DNA from: Aquitalea denitrificans
GTDB lineage: Bacteria; Pseudomonadota; Gammaproteobacteria; Burkholderiales; Chromobacteriaceae
Assembly: GCF_009856625.1 (NCBI RefSeq)
Contig: NZ_CP047241.1
Span: forward strand, 1-64,000
DNA length: 64,000 nucleotides
Direction of reading: 5' to 3'
In this document: one piece after another, positions 24,101-32,786 of the stretch
Numbering within the stretch: the first letter of the stretch is position 1
How the letters are laid out: every line of letters begins with the position of its first letter
Notes under the pieces: generated by a model
The model's input: only the letters and a program-made list of their open reading frames with translations
The model's database searches: none
Told to the model about the DNA's origin: nothing
Position numbers and translations under genes: made by a program

Positions 24101-24745
24101 TTAGAGATATAGCTGATGCTGGCGGATATAGCCCAGTACCGGTGCGCTGAGCAGTTGCCCGACGTCAGCGCCGCTGTGCAGGCGCTGGCGTATCCCGGTG
24201 GCCGAGACATCCAGTGGAGGCAGGGCCAGGGGGCGCATTGTACCGGAAGGCGAGCCATTTGAAAAATCAGTGACTTGGCGCGTCTGCCACTGGGTGCGAA
24301 CGGCTGCTGGGAGACGGCTTTGGTCAAAGCCCGGACGCAGGGCAACGGCGATATTGGCCAGTGCGAACAGCTCGGTCCAGCGCTGCCAGGTGTGCAGGCT
24401 GGCCAGCGAGTCGCCACCGATCAGCCACCACAGGGGAGTCTCAGGCCCGACTTCAGCGCGGATTTCTTCCAGGGTGTCGATGGTGTAGGCCGGTTTGTTC
24501 CGTTGTACTTCGCGCGCGTCCACGGCAAGGCCGGGCAGGCCGGCAATGGCCAGCCGCACCATGTCCAGCCGCTGTGCCGGGCTGGCATGTGGGCCGTGCT
24601 CGCGGTGATAAGGTTGACCGGCGGGAATCAGTCTTACCTCGTCCAGCTGCAATTCGGTACGAAAGGCCTGTGCCATGCGCAGGTGGGCGGTGTGGATGGG
24701 GTCGAAAGTACCGCCAAACAGGCCCAGCGCTGGCAGGGGGCTCAT
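24101..24745 (-). CDS. nadD: Nicotinate-nucleotide adenylyltransferase
   Basis: Transfers AMP to nicotinate mononucleotide in NAD synthesis. The 214-residue protein has the nucleotidyltransferase signature GLFGGTFDPIHTAHL at the N-terminus and the second motif SATGIRQRLHSGADVGQLL (the ISSTxIR-like motif, here SATGIRQ) at the C-terminus. LWWLIGGDSLASLHTWQRWTEL is the family's central block. Its start overlaps the carbonic anhydrase stop by 4 bases, so the two are coupled. Confidence 0.94.
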   Translation of the reverse strand: MSPLPALGLFGGTFDPIHTAHLRMAQAFRTELQLDEVRLIPAGQPYHREHGPHASPAQRLDMVRLAIAGLPGLAVDAREVQRNKPAYTIDTLEEIRAEVGPETPLWWLIGGDSLASLHTWQRWTELFALANIAVALRPGFDQSRLPAAVRTQWQTRQVTDFSNGSPSGTMRPLALPPLDVSATGIRQRLHSGADVGQLLSAPVLGYIRQHQLYL

Positions 24746-25323
24746 GCGTGTACGGGGGCCTTGCCGGTGTAGCCGTCGATGATCAGTTCCAGGCGACCGG
24801 TAGACGGGTGAATCACCATACCGTGCACCGGAATGTCCTTGGGCATCAGCGGATGGTTGCGGATGGTCTGCACGCTGTGGCGCACGCTGTCCGATACGTT
24901 GTCAAAACCCTTCAGCCAGTTGTCCAGGTCAATGCCGGCATTGCGCAGGGTATCGATGGTTTCTTCGCTGATGCCGCGTTCGGTGGCATGCGCCAGGATC
25001 TTGTTGGGATCGATGGCGCGCATGCCGCAGTCGCGGTGGGCCACCACGCAGATTTCCTCGGCACGCAATTCATACACCGCCACGATGAGGGAACGCATTA
25101 CCGAACCCCAGGGGTGGGTAATCAGGGCACCGGCGTTCTTGATCAGCTTGGCGTCGCCGTTTTTCAGGCCCATGGCCTTGGGCAGCAGCTCAACCAGACG
25201 GGCATCCATGCAGGCGAGCACGGCCAGGCCCTTGTCGGGAAACTTGTCGGTCTTGAATTGTTCGTATTCGTGATTTTCGACGAAGCTCCGATTGTGCTCG
25301 AGAATGGTATTCAGCACACCCAT
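24742..25323 (-). CDS. Beta-class carbonic anhydrase family protein
   Basis: Interconverts carbon dioxide and bicarbonate. In this 193-residue protein the zinc ligands are kept: Cys and Asp/Arg in VLACMDARLVELL, and His-x-x-Cys in VVAHRDCGMRA. The family is the smaller, YvdA-like or Mycobacterium Rv1284-like branch of beta carbonic anhydrases. ATG 25323 is preceded by AGGAGA on the minus strand. It forms a coupled pair with nadD; I know of no functional link. Confidence 0.85.
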   Translation of the reverse strand: MGVLNTILEHNRSFVENHEYEQFKTDKFPDKGLAVLACMDARLVELLPKAMGLKNGDAKLIKNAGALITHPWGSVMRSLIVAVYELRAEEICVVAHRDCGMRAIDPNKILAHATERGISEETIDTLRNAGIDLDNWLKGFDNVSDSVRHSVQTIRNHPLMPKDIPVHGMVIHPSTGRLELIIDGYTGKAPVHA

Positions 25324-25517
25324 GCGCGTAATCTCCTGGCTGAGGTTAGATTGAATGCTCTAATCGGGGCGCCATGCTAACACGTAGTCAGTCGCGAACA
25401 GGGGTATTTCGCCATGGCAGCCGGCTCGGCAGCGCGGCTATGGTAGACCAGTTTCTGGCAGGCAGGCCAGCTTTGTTGTTCGGGAGGAAGGCGGGACATT
25501 GTACCGGGACGGCTGGA

Positions 25518-25964
25518 TCAGGGCGTATCACCCAGTTGTTTGCGGAAGGTTTTCTGGCTCTGACTCAGGCTGTAGCCCTGACGCTGGTAGAAGTCCGGTG
25601 CTTCCTCGCGGTGAATGGCCGCGCGCAGGGTAACGGTGGTGGCTCCTTTGGTACGGGCCCAGCGTTCGGCCACGTGTATCAGCGCGCGGCCGGCACCGCG
25701 CCGTCGCCAGCGCAGGCCTACGGCCAGACCGCCTATTTCAACCGCTGCCGGTGATTCCAGCAGCGGTCGCCAGAAGGCATGCAGCCAGCCTGCCACCTCA
25801 CCCTGGATTTCGGCCACCCATAGCTGATGCAGATCGGGGCTGCCCAGTAGCATGGTCAGCCGATCACCCAGTGCCTGGATATCCGATGGGTAGCCCATTT
25901 CCTCGGTCAGTGCGGTCAGGGCCGGCACATCCTGATAATTGGCGGGGCGGATAATGATGGTCAT
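25518..25964 (-). CDS. GNAT family N-acetyltransferase
   Basis: A 148-residue acetyl-CoA-dependent transferase. The acetyl-CoA-binding loop appears in GLAVGLRWRRRGAGRALI, preceded by EIGGLAV and followed by VTLRAAIHREEAPDFYQRQGY. Substrate not predictable. It starts 4 bases after the end of the DUF2804 gene on the same strand, so the two are probably cotranscribed. The 194 bases between its stop and the carbonic anhydrase start hold no visible gene. Confidence 0.85.
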   Translation of the reverse strand: MTIIIRPANYQDVPALTALTEEMGYPSDIQALGDRLTMLLGSPDLHQLWVAEIQGEVAGWLHAFWRPLLESPAAVEIGGLAVGLRWRRRGAGRALIHVAERWARTKGATTVTLRAAIHREEAPDFYQRQGYSLSQSQKTFRKQLGDTP

Positions 25965-25968
25965 GGCA

Positions 25969-26961
25969 TTACCAACGTGCGAAATGGTCTTCGGTTACGC
26001 CTGCCAGGTTTTGCACTACATGTACGGCCTGGCTGGTCGGGTGGTTGATATGGCCATCGAAGCGGCCGATCACTTGAATATAACGGCTACTGGCGATCAG
26101 AAGGTTCTGATTTTTCGACCGCAGGCCTTCCGGGGTGAATTGCAACGCGAGCAGACCGTCATCGCTGCGCAACTGCCATGGCCGCAAGGGGTGTTGCGGG
26201 TCGTAGTCAAATCCTACTCCTTCCAGCGGGAGTAGTTGGTCGTTTATCCAGATGGCGTTCTCGGCCTTGCCCATATAGCCCTGCTGCAGATTGAAGCCCA
26301 GCCCGGCACGGTGCGCGCTGGCCCAGCGCCAGCCGGTTTCCCGGGCCAGCAGTCCATTGGAGTAGTCCAGGCTGGCAATGGCACCATCCAGCGAAAAACG
26401 CTGGCCCTGGCAGTCGGCAAAGCCGCTGGCCTCCAGCGCGCCGGACTTGTGTGTGGAATGAGCCAGCCAGTCGCCGGGCGCGATGGCGGCCAGTACTGGT
26501 GGCATGGCGCTGATGGCAATATGTGCGGCCAGTTGCAGCGTGGGAGATTTTACGTCTACAGCCAGATAAGCATCCCGGCGGCTGAAGCTGATGGTCAGGG
26601 CGCGGCTGGCAAAGTCGGCATCGGCAAAAGCCTGGTCGGCCACGTGGGCGCGATGGCGCGGAAAGCTGTCGGTACCGACATCAGCCAGCAGGCGACCGGC
26701 GCGGCGATCAAACAGATAGGCAAAGGCGGCACCGGTCCAGCCTACGTCTACCACGGCCAGGCCGATGACATAGTTAGGGTGGGTCAGGGCCAGGTATTGC
26801 CAGCGTTTGTGGCGCAGGGGGCGCAGCAAACGCTGCCAGCGCGAAAGCGGCAGCTCATGCCAGTCCAGCTGGGCAATCCGGCCCTGATAGCGCCCGAACC
26901 TGGGCTGGCCGTTGGCATCGAGCAGACAGTCAGGAGCGGCGGGGAGGGCGGATGATGGCAT
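25969..26961 (-). CDS. DUF2804 domain-containing protein
   Basis: A 330-residue protein of the DUF2804 family. The N-terminus CLLDANGQPRFGRYQGR, the KRWQYLALTHPNYVIGLAVVDVG block and AFAYLFDRRAGRL are typical, and the later GFNLQQGYMGKAENAIWINDQ and PLEGVGFDYD segments match a lipocalin-like or hydroxyneurosporene-synthase-like beta fold. Biochemical role unknown. I chose ATG 26961 over an in-frame GTG at 26988 without Shine-Dalgarno. It is 35 bases downstream of the persulfide-dioxygenase-like gene and may be read from the same promoter, but no link to sulfur is visible in it. Confidence 0.75.
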   Translation of the reverse strand: MPSSALPAAPDCLLDANGQPRFGRYQGRIAQLDWHELPLSRWQRLLRPLRHKRWQYLALTHPNYVIGLAVVDVGWTGAAFAYLFDRRAGRLLADVGTDSFPRHRAHVADQAFADADFASRALTISFSRRDAYLAVDVKSPTLQLAAHIAISAMPPVLAAIAPGDWLAHSTHKSGALEASGFADCQGQRFSLDGAIASLDYSNGLLARETGWRWASAHRAGLGFNLQQGYMGKAENAIWINDQLLPLEGVGFDYDPQHPLRPWQLRSDDGLLALQFTPEGLRSKNQNLLIASSRYIQVIGRFDGHINHPTSQAVHVVQNLAGVTEDHFARW

Positions 26962-26996
26962 GACTGTAAAGCCCGGTTTGAAACACACGTTTGAGT

Positions 26997-27908
26997 CTAC
27001 AACATATCCAGCGGTATTTTCAGGTAACGTACTCCGTTGCTTTCTGCCTCGGGGAAGCGACCGGCGCGGATGTTTACCTGAATGGCCGGCAGAATCAGCA
27101 GGGGCATTTCCAGCGTGGCATCCCGCGCCTGGCGCAGGGCGACGAAATCGGCTTCCCGGATGCCCGCATGCAGATGGATATTGTGCTGCTTTTGTTCCGC
27201 CACGCTGCTTTCCCAGGCAATTGGCCGTTCCTTGGCGGGATAATCATGGCACATGAACAGGCGTGTGCTGTCTGGCAGCGACAGCAGCTTGCGTACGGAA
27301 TGGTAGAGCATGGCGGCATCTCCACCGGGGAAGTCGCAACGGGCGCTGCCGACATCTGGCATGAACAGGGTGTCGCCTACGAATACAGCATCACCGATCT
27401 GATAAGCCATGTCAGCTGGGGTATGGCCCGGCACAAACAGCGCTTTTGCCTGCAGTTTACCGATGTAAAAAACCTCGTTATCGGCAAACAGATGGTCGAA
27501 CTGGCTGCCATCGGTGGCAAAATCGTCGCCCAGATTGAAGACGGACTGGAAAATTTTCTGTACCTGGGCAATGCCGCTGCCAATGCCGATCTGTCCGCCG
27601 GCCTGCTGTTGCAGCCAGGCGGCAGCAGAGAGATGGTCGGCATGGGCATGGGTTTCCAGAATCCACTGCAGCGTCAATTGTTGCCCATGCAGAAAGTCCA
27701 GCAATTGCCTGGCGCTGCGGCTGGATGTGCGGCCTGATTTGGCATCGTAATCCAGCACCGGGTCGATGATGGCGGCATGGCCGCCCGGCTGGTCGTACAC
27801 CACATGTGTGACCGTGGCGGTGGCCGGATCGAAGAAAGTGGCAAGCTTGGGCTGTTGCATGACGGGCTCCACGGTAATGACGGGCGTGACGTTTTGTATT
27901 GCAGGCAT
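26997..27908 (-). CDS. blh: MBL-fold metallo-hydrolase, persulfide dioxygenase-like (Blh type)
   Basis: A 303-residue beta-lactamase-fold protein. Metal ligands are seen in ETHAHADHLSAA (His87, His89, Asp91, His92), in FVPGHTPADMAY and in FVGDTLFMPDVGSARCDFPGG, the last being highly specific for the Blh/ETHE1-like persulfide dioxygenase group. Such enzymes oxidise glutathione persulfide to sulfite. It is divergent from a BigR-like repressor and faces two YeeE genes, the same set that BigR controls in Xylella and Agrobacterium. The ATG at 27908 lies close to the promoter palindromes; a shorter form from the ATG at 27860 (MQQPKLATFFDP) aligns better with relatives. Confidence 0.88.
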   Translation of the reverse strand: MPAIQNVTPVITVEPVMQQPKLATFFDPATATVTHVVYDQPGGHAAIIDPVLDYDAKSGRTSSRSARQLLDFLHGQQLTLQWILETHAHADHLSAAAWLQQQAGGQIGIGSGIAQVQKIFQSVFNLGDDFATDGSQFDHLFADNEVFYIGKLQAKALFVPGHTPADMAYQIGDAVFVGDTLFMPDVGSARCDFPGGDAAMLYHSVRKLLSLPDSTRLFMCHDYPAKERPIAWESSVAEQKQHNIHLHAGIREADFVALRQARDATLEMPLLILPAIQVNIRAGRFPEAESNGVRYLKIPLDML

Positions 27909-27923
27909 CGCCTGTCAGTTATC

Positions 27924-27948
27924 ATTATACTATAATGTATATTATAAT
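27924..27948. promoter_or_regulatory. Overlapping AT-rich palindromes in the blh / bigR promoter
   Basis: ATTATA-c-TATAAT (27924-27936) is a perfect palindrome and overlaps ATAAT-gtat-ATTAT (27932-27945). TATAAT on the plus strand (27943-27948) and on the minus strand (complement of 27924-27929) can serve as -10 boxes for bigR and blh. An ArsR-type repressor bound here would close both promoters, the arrangement known for BigR. Confidence 0.6.
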
Positions 27949-28003
27949 TTGAGCCGAATCCGGTATTTGCCGTAAGCAGTTACCGCGGTTGATGGCCACT
28001 GGG

Positions 28004-28330
28004 ATGGAAACCATGGATTTGATGTTACTGCGTGCCAATGCCAGCCGGGCGGCAAGTTTGTTGAAAAGCCTGGCCAATGAAGATCGCCTGCTGCTGCTTT
28101 GTCAGCTGGTCGATGGTGAGAAAACCGTGTCTGAGCTGGAAGGACTTACCGGTATCCGCCAGCCCACGCTGTCGCAACAGCTGGGTGTGTTACGTAATGA
28201 AGGGCTGGTCAGTACCCGGCGTGAAGGCAAGTGGATTTACTACACCATCGCCAGCGCCGAAGCCATGACCATGCTGATGGCCCTGCACGGCGTGTTTTGT
28301 GCCGATGGTGCAGCGCCGGCGCAAGAATAA
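28004..28330 (+). CDS. bigR: ArsR-family repressor, BigR/SqrR type (persulfide sensing)
   Basis: A winged-helix repressor of 108 residues from ATG 28004 (ATGs at 27992, 28013 and 28022 are alternatives). SLANEDRLLLLCQLVDGEKTV leads into the recognition helices TGIRQPTLSQQLGVLRNEGLV and the wing REGKWIYYTI. Two cysteines, Cys33 in LLLCQL and Cys99 in VFCADG, are 66 residues apart, exactly the spacing of the two redox cysteines that form the tetrasulfide or disulfide in BigR and SqrR. This argues for control by sulfide or persulfide and not by metal. It heads the operon with two YeeE half-transporters and a SulP protein. Confidence 0.88.
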   Translation: METMDLMLLRANASRAASLLKSLANEDRLLLLCQLVDGEKTVSELEGLTGIRQPTLSQQLGVLRNEGLVSTRREGKWIYYTIASAEAMTMLMALHGVFCADGAAPAQE

Positions 28331-28340
28331 AGGAATGGAA

Positions 28341-28778
28341 ATGCAGATTGACTGGGCAAGCTTTACCCCGGCGGCTTCGCTGGCTGGTGGCATGCTGATT
28401 GGCCTGGCGGCAAGCTGGCTGGTGCTGATGAATGGCCGCATTGCCGGTATCAGCGGCATGCTGGGCGGTTTGCTGGACAGGGCGGGCGACTGGCCGCTGC
28501 GGCTGGCATTTGTTCTGGGGCTGCTGCTGGCACCTCTCGTTTGGCTGGTTTTCATCGGCGGCCTGCCTGCCTTGCAACTGGATGCCTCGCTGCCAAGACT
28601 GCTGCTGGCCGGCGTGCTGGTGGGGGTGGGAACACGACTGGCATCTGGCTGTACCAGCGGTCATGGGGTGTGCGGTTTGTCCCGGCTGTCGCCGCGTTCC
28701 TTGCTGGCCACCCTCAGCTTCATGCTGAGTGCTGGCGTTACGGTGTATATCGTGCGTCATTGCCTGGGATGGGCCTGA
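28341..28778 (+). CDS. YeeE/YedE family membrane protein, first half-transporter (PmpA-like)
   Basis: A 145-residue inner-membrane protein with four hydrophobic segments. The motif GTRLASGCTSGHGVCGLSRLS is the YeeE/YedE (DUF395) signature; its cysteines are thought to relay sulfur in the thiosulfate-transporter relatives. In this family two short proteins do the work of one long one. AAAGGA at 28329-28334 points to ATG 28341 as start; ATG 28335 is too near. It lies 10 bases after bigR and 3 bases before its partner. Confidence 0.85.
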   Translation: MQIDWASFTPAASLAGGMLIGLAASWLVLMNGRIAGISGMLGGLLDRAGDWPLRLAFVLGLLLAPLVWLVFIGGLPALQLDASLPRLLLAGVLVGVGTRLASGCTSGHGVCGLSRLSPRSLLATLSFMLSAGVTVYIVRHCLGWA

Positions 28779-28781
28779 ACC

Positions 28782-29201
28782 ATGAGCAAGATTCTATCCG
28801 CGCTGATTGCTGGTCTGTTGTTCGGACTGGGTCTGCTGCTGTCCGGCATGAGCAATCCGGCCAAGGTGCTGGGTTTTCTGGATGTTGCTGGCCGCTGGGA
28901 TCCAAGCCTCGCACTGGTCATGGCTGGTGCCATCTGCATTGCCTTTTTTGCCTTCCGCCGTGCTGAGCGGCAAAGTCACAGCCTGCTGGGCGAGCCGATG
29001 CAGTTGCCGGACAAAAGCCGGCTGACCGGGCGGCTGGTGCTGGGAAGTGTGCTGTTTGGCATCGGCTGGGGGCTGGCCGGCATTTGTCCTGGTCCGGCCC
29101 TGGTGCTGACTGGCATGGCTCTGCCGGCGGGGGCATGGTTTGTCCTCGCCATGCTGACCGGCATGTGGTTGGCGCGTCTGCTGTCGCGATGGCTGCCCTG
29201 A
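28782..29201 (+). CDS. YeeE/YedE family membrane protein, second half-transporter (PmpB-like, DUF6691)
   Basis: A 139-residue inner-membrane protein with about four helices. The N-terminal GLLFGLGLLLSGMSNPAKV and the late GIGWGLAGICPGPALV segments are the family marks, with one conserved Cys in AGICPGP. It pairs with the preceding gene to form a presumed channel for a sulfur species (sulfite, thiosulfate or persulfide). The 3' end overlaps the SulP gene by 13 bases. Confidence 0.85.
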   Translation: MSKILSALIAGLLFGLGLLLSGMSNPAKVLGFLDVAGRWDPSLALVMAGAICIAFFAFRRAERQSHSLLGEPMQLPDKSRLTGRLVLGSVLFGIGWGLAGICPGPALVLTGMALPAGAWFVLAMLTGMWLARLLSRWLP

Positions 29202-30895
29202 TCAGCCTGTTTCCCGGCTGGGTTGGCGCATATCGCCGCCACTGGCTGGCCGGCGACCTGACCGCTGGTGTTGTGGTCACTCTGCTGCTGATACCACAAA
29301 GCCTGGCGTACGCCCTGTTGGCCGGCCTCCCGGTACAGGCGGGCTTGTATGCCAGCGTTGCACCCTTGCTGGTGTATGCCTTCAGTGGGCGCGGCTATGC
29401 CCAGTCTGTGGGGCCGATGGCGCTGACTTCCTTATTGACGGCAGCCACCCTGTCGCGTTTTGCCGAGTCCGGTAGTAGTGATTATCTGGCGCTGGCTTTG
29501 TGGCTGGCCATTTTATCAGGCCTGATGCTGCTGGCCATGGGCATGGCCAGGCTGGGCTTTATTGCCGATCTGCTGTCCGAGCCGGTTCTGGCAGCTTTTA
29601 CCACCGCCAGTGCGCTGCTGATCGTATTGTCCCAACTGGGGCCGTTGGCGGGTCTGCATTTGCCGGGCAACTCCTTGCCACAGTGGCTGCTGGCCGCGTG
29701 GCAACAGGCTGCGGCATGGCAGGCATCTTCTTTATGGGTAGGGGCTAGCGCACTGGCTTTGCTGTTGGGGCTGCGGCGCTGGGGGCCGGCTGTATTGCAA
29801 TCACTTGGCATGTCCACAGCCGTGGCCAGTGTGTTGCTGCGTATCGCACCGGTATTGGCCATGCTCGCTGGCATGCTGCTGCCACCAGGTTGGCAGGTAC
29901 CGGTGGTCGGGCCGGTTCCGGCAGGGCTTCCCGTGGCGGCATTGCCGCTCATTCCGCTGTCCCGGCTGGCAGATCTGGCCATGCCTGCCTTCTTCATTGC
30001 CCTCATCAACTATGTGCAGAGCCTCTCCGTGGCGCAGCTGCTGGCGGCGAGGCGGCAGGAGAGCGTTGATCCGGACCGGGAGCTGGTGGCACTCGGTCTG
30101 TGCAATATTGCCGCCGGCCTGGCCGGTGGCTTTCCGGTGACCGGGGGCTTGAGCCGCTCGGTGGTGAATGCCGATGCCGGTGCCAACTCCCAGCTGGCAT
30201 CACTGGTGACAGCCGCAGGCATGCTGCTGTTGATGTTTCTGGCGACTGGCGCATTGGCACGGCTGCCGCTGCCTGTGTTGGCGGCTACCATCATTGCCTC
30301 TCTCTTGTCCATGTTGAAGGTGGCCAGTCTGCGTCGGGCCTGGCTGGCTGAACGTGCCGATGCAGTGGCCTGGCTGCTGACCTTTGGCCTGGTACTGCTG
30401 CTGGGGGTGGACAGTGGCATCATGGCCGGTGTGCTGGTTTCGCTGGCCACCTTGCTGTGGCGCAGCAGTCGGCCGCACATCGCAGTGCTGGGACGAGTAC
30501 CGGGCACCCACCATTTCCGCAACTGTCTGCGCCACACGGTGGAGTGCCTGCCTGGCGTGCTGTTGCTGCGTGTGGATGAAAGCCTGTACTTCGGCAATGC
30601 CCGGCAGGTGCGTCAGGCTTTGTTATCCAGGGTGGGGCAGCAGGGCGGGGTGCGACAGGTGGTGCTGGTGATGAGTGCGGTCAACCGGGTGGATACCACG
30701 GCATTGACCATGCTGGAAGGGCTGGATCTGGCCTTGCAGCAAGCGGGGGTTGAGTTGCATCTGGCTGAAATCAAAGGACCCGTGACGGATATCCTGCAGC
30801 GGGCCGGCTTGGCGGCGCGCTTTGCTGGCAGAGTACATCTGTCCACCCAGGCGGCATGGCAAAGCTTGGCCGGGCCGGCTGATTATCAAATCTGA
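29189..30895 (+). CDS. SulP (SLC26) family anion transporter with STAS domain
   Basis: A 568-residue inner-membrane transporter. The N-terminal half shows the SulP signature (LAGDLTAGVVVTLLLIPQSLAYALLAGLP) followed by SVAPLLVYAFSGRGYAQSVGP; about 12 to 14 hydrophobic segments can be counted to residue 430. A C-terminal STAS domain (about 440-560) holds VLLLRVDESLYFGNA and VLVMSAVNRVDTTALTMLE. SulP proteins carry sulfate or bicarbonate. Here it is the last gene of the bigR operon, where related operons often have a TauE/SafE-type sulfite exporter, so export or uptake of the oxidised sulfur product is a reasonable inference. ATG 29189 lies inside the previous gene. Confidence 0.88.
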   Translation: MAALISLFPGWVGAYRRHWLAGDLTAGVVVTLLLIPQSLAYALLAGLPVQAGLYASVAPLLVYAFSGRGYAQSVGPMALTSLLTAATLSRFAESGSSDYLALALWLAILSGLMLLAMGMARLGFIADLLSEPVLAAFTTASALLIVLSQLGPLAGLHLPGNSLPQWLLAAWQQAAAWQASSLWVGASALALLLGLRRWGPAVLQSLGMSTAVASVLLRIAPVLAMLAGMLLPPGWQVPVVGPVPAGLPVAALPLIPLSRLADLAMPAFFIALINYVQSLSVAQLLAARRQESVDPDRELVALGLCNIAAGLAGGFPVTGGLSRSVVNADAGANSQLASLVTAAGMLLLMFLATGALARLPLPVLAATIIASLLSMLKVASLRRAWLAERADAVAWLLTFGLVLLLGVDSGIMAGVLVSLATLLWRSSRPHIAVLGRVPGTHHFRNCLRHTVECLPGVLLLRVDESLYFGNARQVRQALLSRVGQQGGVRQVVLVMSAVNRVDTTALTMLEGLDLALQQAGVELHLAEIKGPVTDILQRAGLAARFAGRVHLSTQAAWQSLAGPADYQI

Positions 30896-31031
30896 ACAAT
30901 TCTCATGGCATGAAAGTGCTGTCGGGTGCTGGCCCGCCTGCCCCGGCAGGACTATGCTGTGGCACACCGGGGGCTGACCGGTTTGCCGGGCCAGCTTGCA
31001 ACCAAATCGTTGTTGCCTGTTCACATCCAAG

Positions 31032-32483
31032 ATGAAAAAAACCTTGCTTGCCAGCCTGCTGGCCATGGCGCTGGCCCAGCCATTGCTGGCCTATGCCGAC
31101 CTGCCTGCACTGCCCGATCTGGGCGATGTTTCCGACACTTCGCTTTCCATGGCTGACGAGGCCAGGTTGGGCCGGGATTTCATGCGCGCCATGCGCGATG
31201 CCGGAGATGTGCTGGATGATGCCGAAGTCAATGACTACATCAATACGCTGGGTCACCGCTTGTCGGCCAGTGTGCGCATTCCCGGCCTGCAGCTCACCTA
31301 TTTTGTGGTCAACGACAAGCAAATCAATGCATTTGCCATGCCGGGTGGCTATGTGGGGGTAAATAGTGGCCTGGTGGTGGCCACGCAGAGCGAAGGCGAA
31401 CTGGCCTCGGTAGTAGGGCATGAAACCGCCCATGTCACCCAGCGCCATATTGCGCGCATGCAGGCAGCAAGCTCGGCCACCAGCCCGCTATTGCTGTTGG
31501 GTACCGTTCTGGCCGCTGTTCTGGCATCGCGTGCCGGGGGCAGTCAAGCGTCGATTGGCACGCTATCGGCCGGGCTGGGCTTGCAAATCTCCAATCAGTT
31601 GTCGTTCTCGCGTGATTTCGAACGCGAAGCCGACCGTGTCGGCATGCAATATCTGGCGCAGGCCGGTTTCGATGTGCGCACCATGCCGGCATTCTTCCAG
31701 CGTCTGGAGTCGGCCAACCGCTATAGCGACAACAATGCCTATGCCTTCTTGCGAACGCATCCGGTCACCTCGCAACGCATCAGCGAAGCGCAGAATCGCG
31801 CGCTGGAATATCCGGTCAAGATGAAGGCAGACAGCACCGCCTATCTGTTAGTGCGGGAAAAATTGCGTGTCATGACACTGGCCCCGGACGACGCGGTGCG
31901 CTATTACCAGACCATGCTGGACAAAGGCCAGTATCTGAATGAAGGGGCAATGTGGTACGGCATGTCGCGCGCGCAGCTGGCCAACCATCAACTGGTAGCT
32001 GCGCGGGCCGCACTTGGCAAGGCGGAAGCCCGTTTGCCTGCTGATCCCATGCTGTTCGGCCAGCAGGCAGCCATTGCCCGCGAGGCTGGTGACTGGAACG
32101 CGGCATTGGCTAGCCTGCGTCGTGGCCAGCAAACCTTCAAGGACAGCCAGCCCTTGCAAATGGCCGAGCTGAATGTCCTTATAGACAGCGGAAACCGAAC
32201 GGCGGCACTCGCGTTGCTACGGCAGCTACAAGGCCGCTATCCGCGCGATGCGACCCTGTACCGCAGCGAAGCCCGGCTGTATGCGGACAAAGACCCGCAG
32301 CACTACCACGCGGCACTGGGGAATGCCTTTTACTTCGAGCGGCGTTATGAGGCGGCGCTGGAGCAGTATCAGTTTGCCTCCCAGGCCAAGGGAGACGACT
32401 TCTACCTGCGTTCTTCGATAGAGGCGCGCATGCGCGAAGTTGAAAAATTACTGAAAGAGGAAAAGAAGGATTCGGGGAAATAA
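31032..32483 (+). CDS. bepA: Periplasmic M48 metalloprotease with TPR repeats (BepA/YfgC-like)
   Basis: A 483-residue secreted chaperone-protease for outer-membrane proteins, above all LptD. The signal peptide MKKTLLASLLAMALAQPLLAYA precedes the M48 domain, whose catalytic H130-E-T-A-H134 and third ligand in DFEREADRVGMQYL are intact. From about residue 290 on there are helical TPR-like repeats (YQTMLDKGQYLNEGAMWYG, AALGKAEARLPADPML and others). ATG 31032 with a typical signal peptide is the start. It contrasts with the HAVGH paralogue at 2949-3947. Confidence 0.9.
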   Translation: MKKTLLASLLAMALAQPLLAYADLPALPDLGDVSDTSLSMADEARLGRDFMRAMRDAGDVLDDAEVNDYINTLGHRLSASVRIPGLQLTYFVVNDKQINAFAMPGGYVGVNSGLVVATQSEGELASVVGHETAHVTQRHIARMQAASSATSPLLLLGTVLAAVLASRAGGSQASIGTLSAGLGLQISNQLSFSRDFEREADRVGMQYLAQAGFDVRTMPAFFQRLESANRYSDNNAYAFLRTHPVTSQRISEAQNRALEYPVKMKADSTAYLLVREKLRVMTLAPDDAVRYYQTMLDKGQYLNEGAMWYGMSRAQLANHQLVAARAALGKAEARLPADPMLFGQQAAIAREAGDWNAALASLRRGQQTFKDSQPLQMAELNVLIDSGNRTAALALLRQLQGRYPRDATLYRSEARLYADKDPQHYHAALGNAFYFERRYEAALEQYQFASQAKGDDFYLRSSIEARMREVEKLLKEEKKDSGK

Positions 32484-32651
32484 ACTGGAGTCGAGGTTGC
32501 AAGAGGTGATATCGCAAAAAAACAACATGATGCAGCGCAATATCCTGATAAATGGAGCAAATATTCAGTGATAACCCTAATTGCCTATTCCGCTGTTGCC
32601 TCCTGAAACTATACACTCCGCAACACCAGAGGGGCTTTTCATAAATGAACA

Positions 32652-32680
32652 TTTTTATTGCGAAAGTGATCGTTTATAAT
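32652..32680 (+). promoter_or_regulatory. Candidate promoter of the pyruvate dehydrogenase operon, in a 303-base spacer
   Basis: In the AT-rich gap 32484-32786 the clearest -10 is TATAAT at 32675-32680; 17 bases upstream is TTTTTA (32652-32657), a weak -35. No PdhR-type operator (TGGT-N3-ACCA) is seen. The rest of the gap shows no gene. The aceE Shine-Dalgarno is GTGAGG at 32773-32778. Confidence 0.45.
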
Positions 32681-32786
32681 CTGTCCCTAACGAGTCCGGT
32701 TCGTTTTTTCGTTTTCGATCCGGTAACACAATAAAGTGGGTCTGGACCTGATCCCGGCCCCGGTCACCCCGATGTGAGGATGAGAT

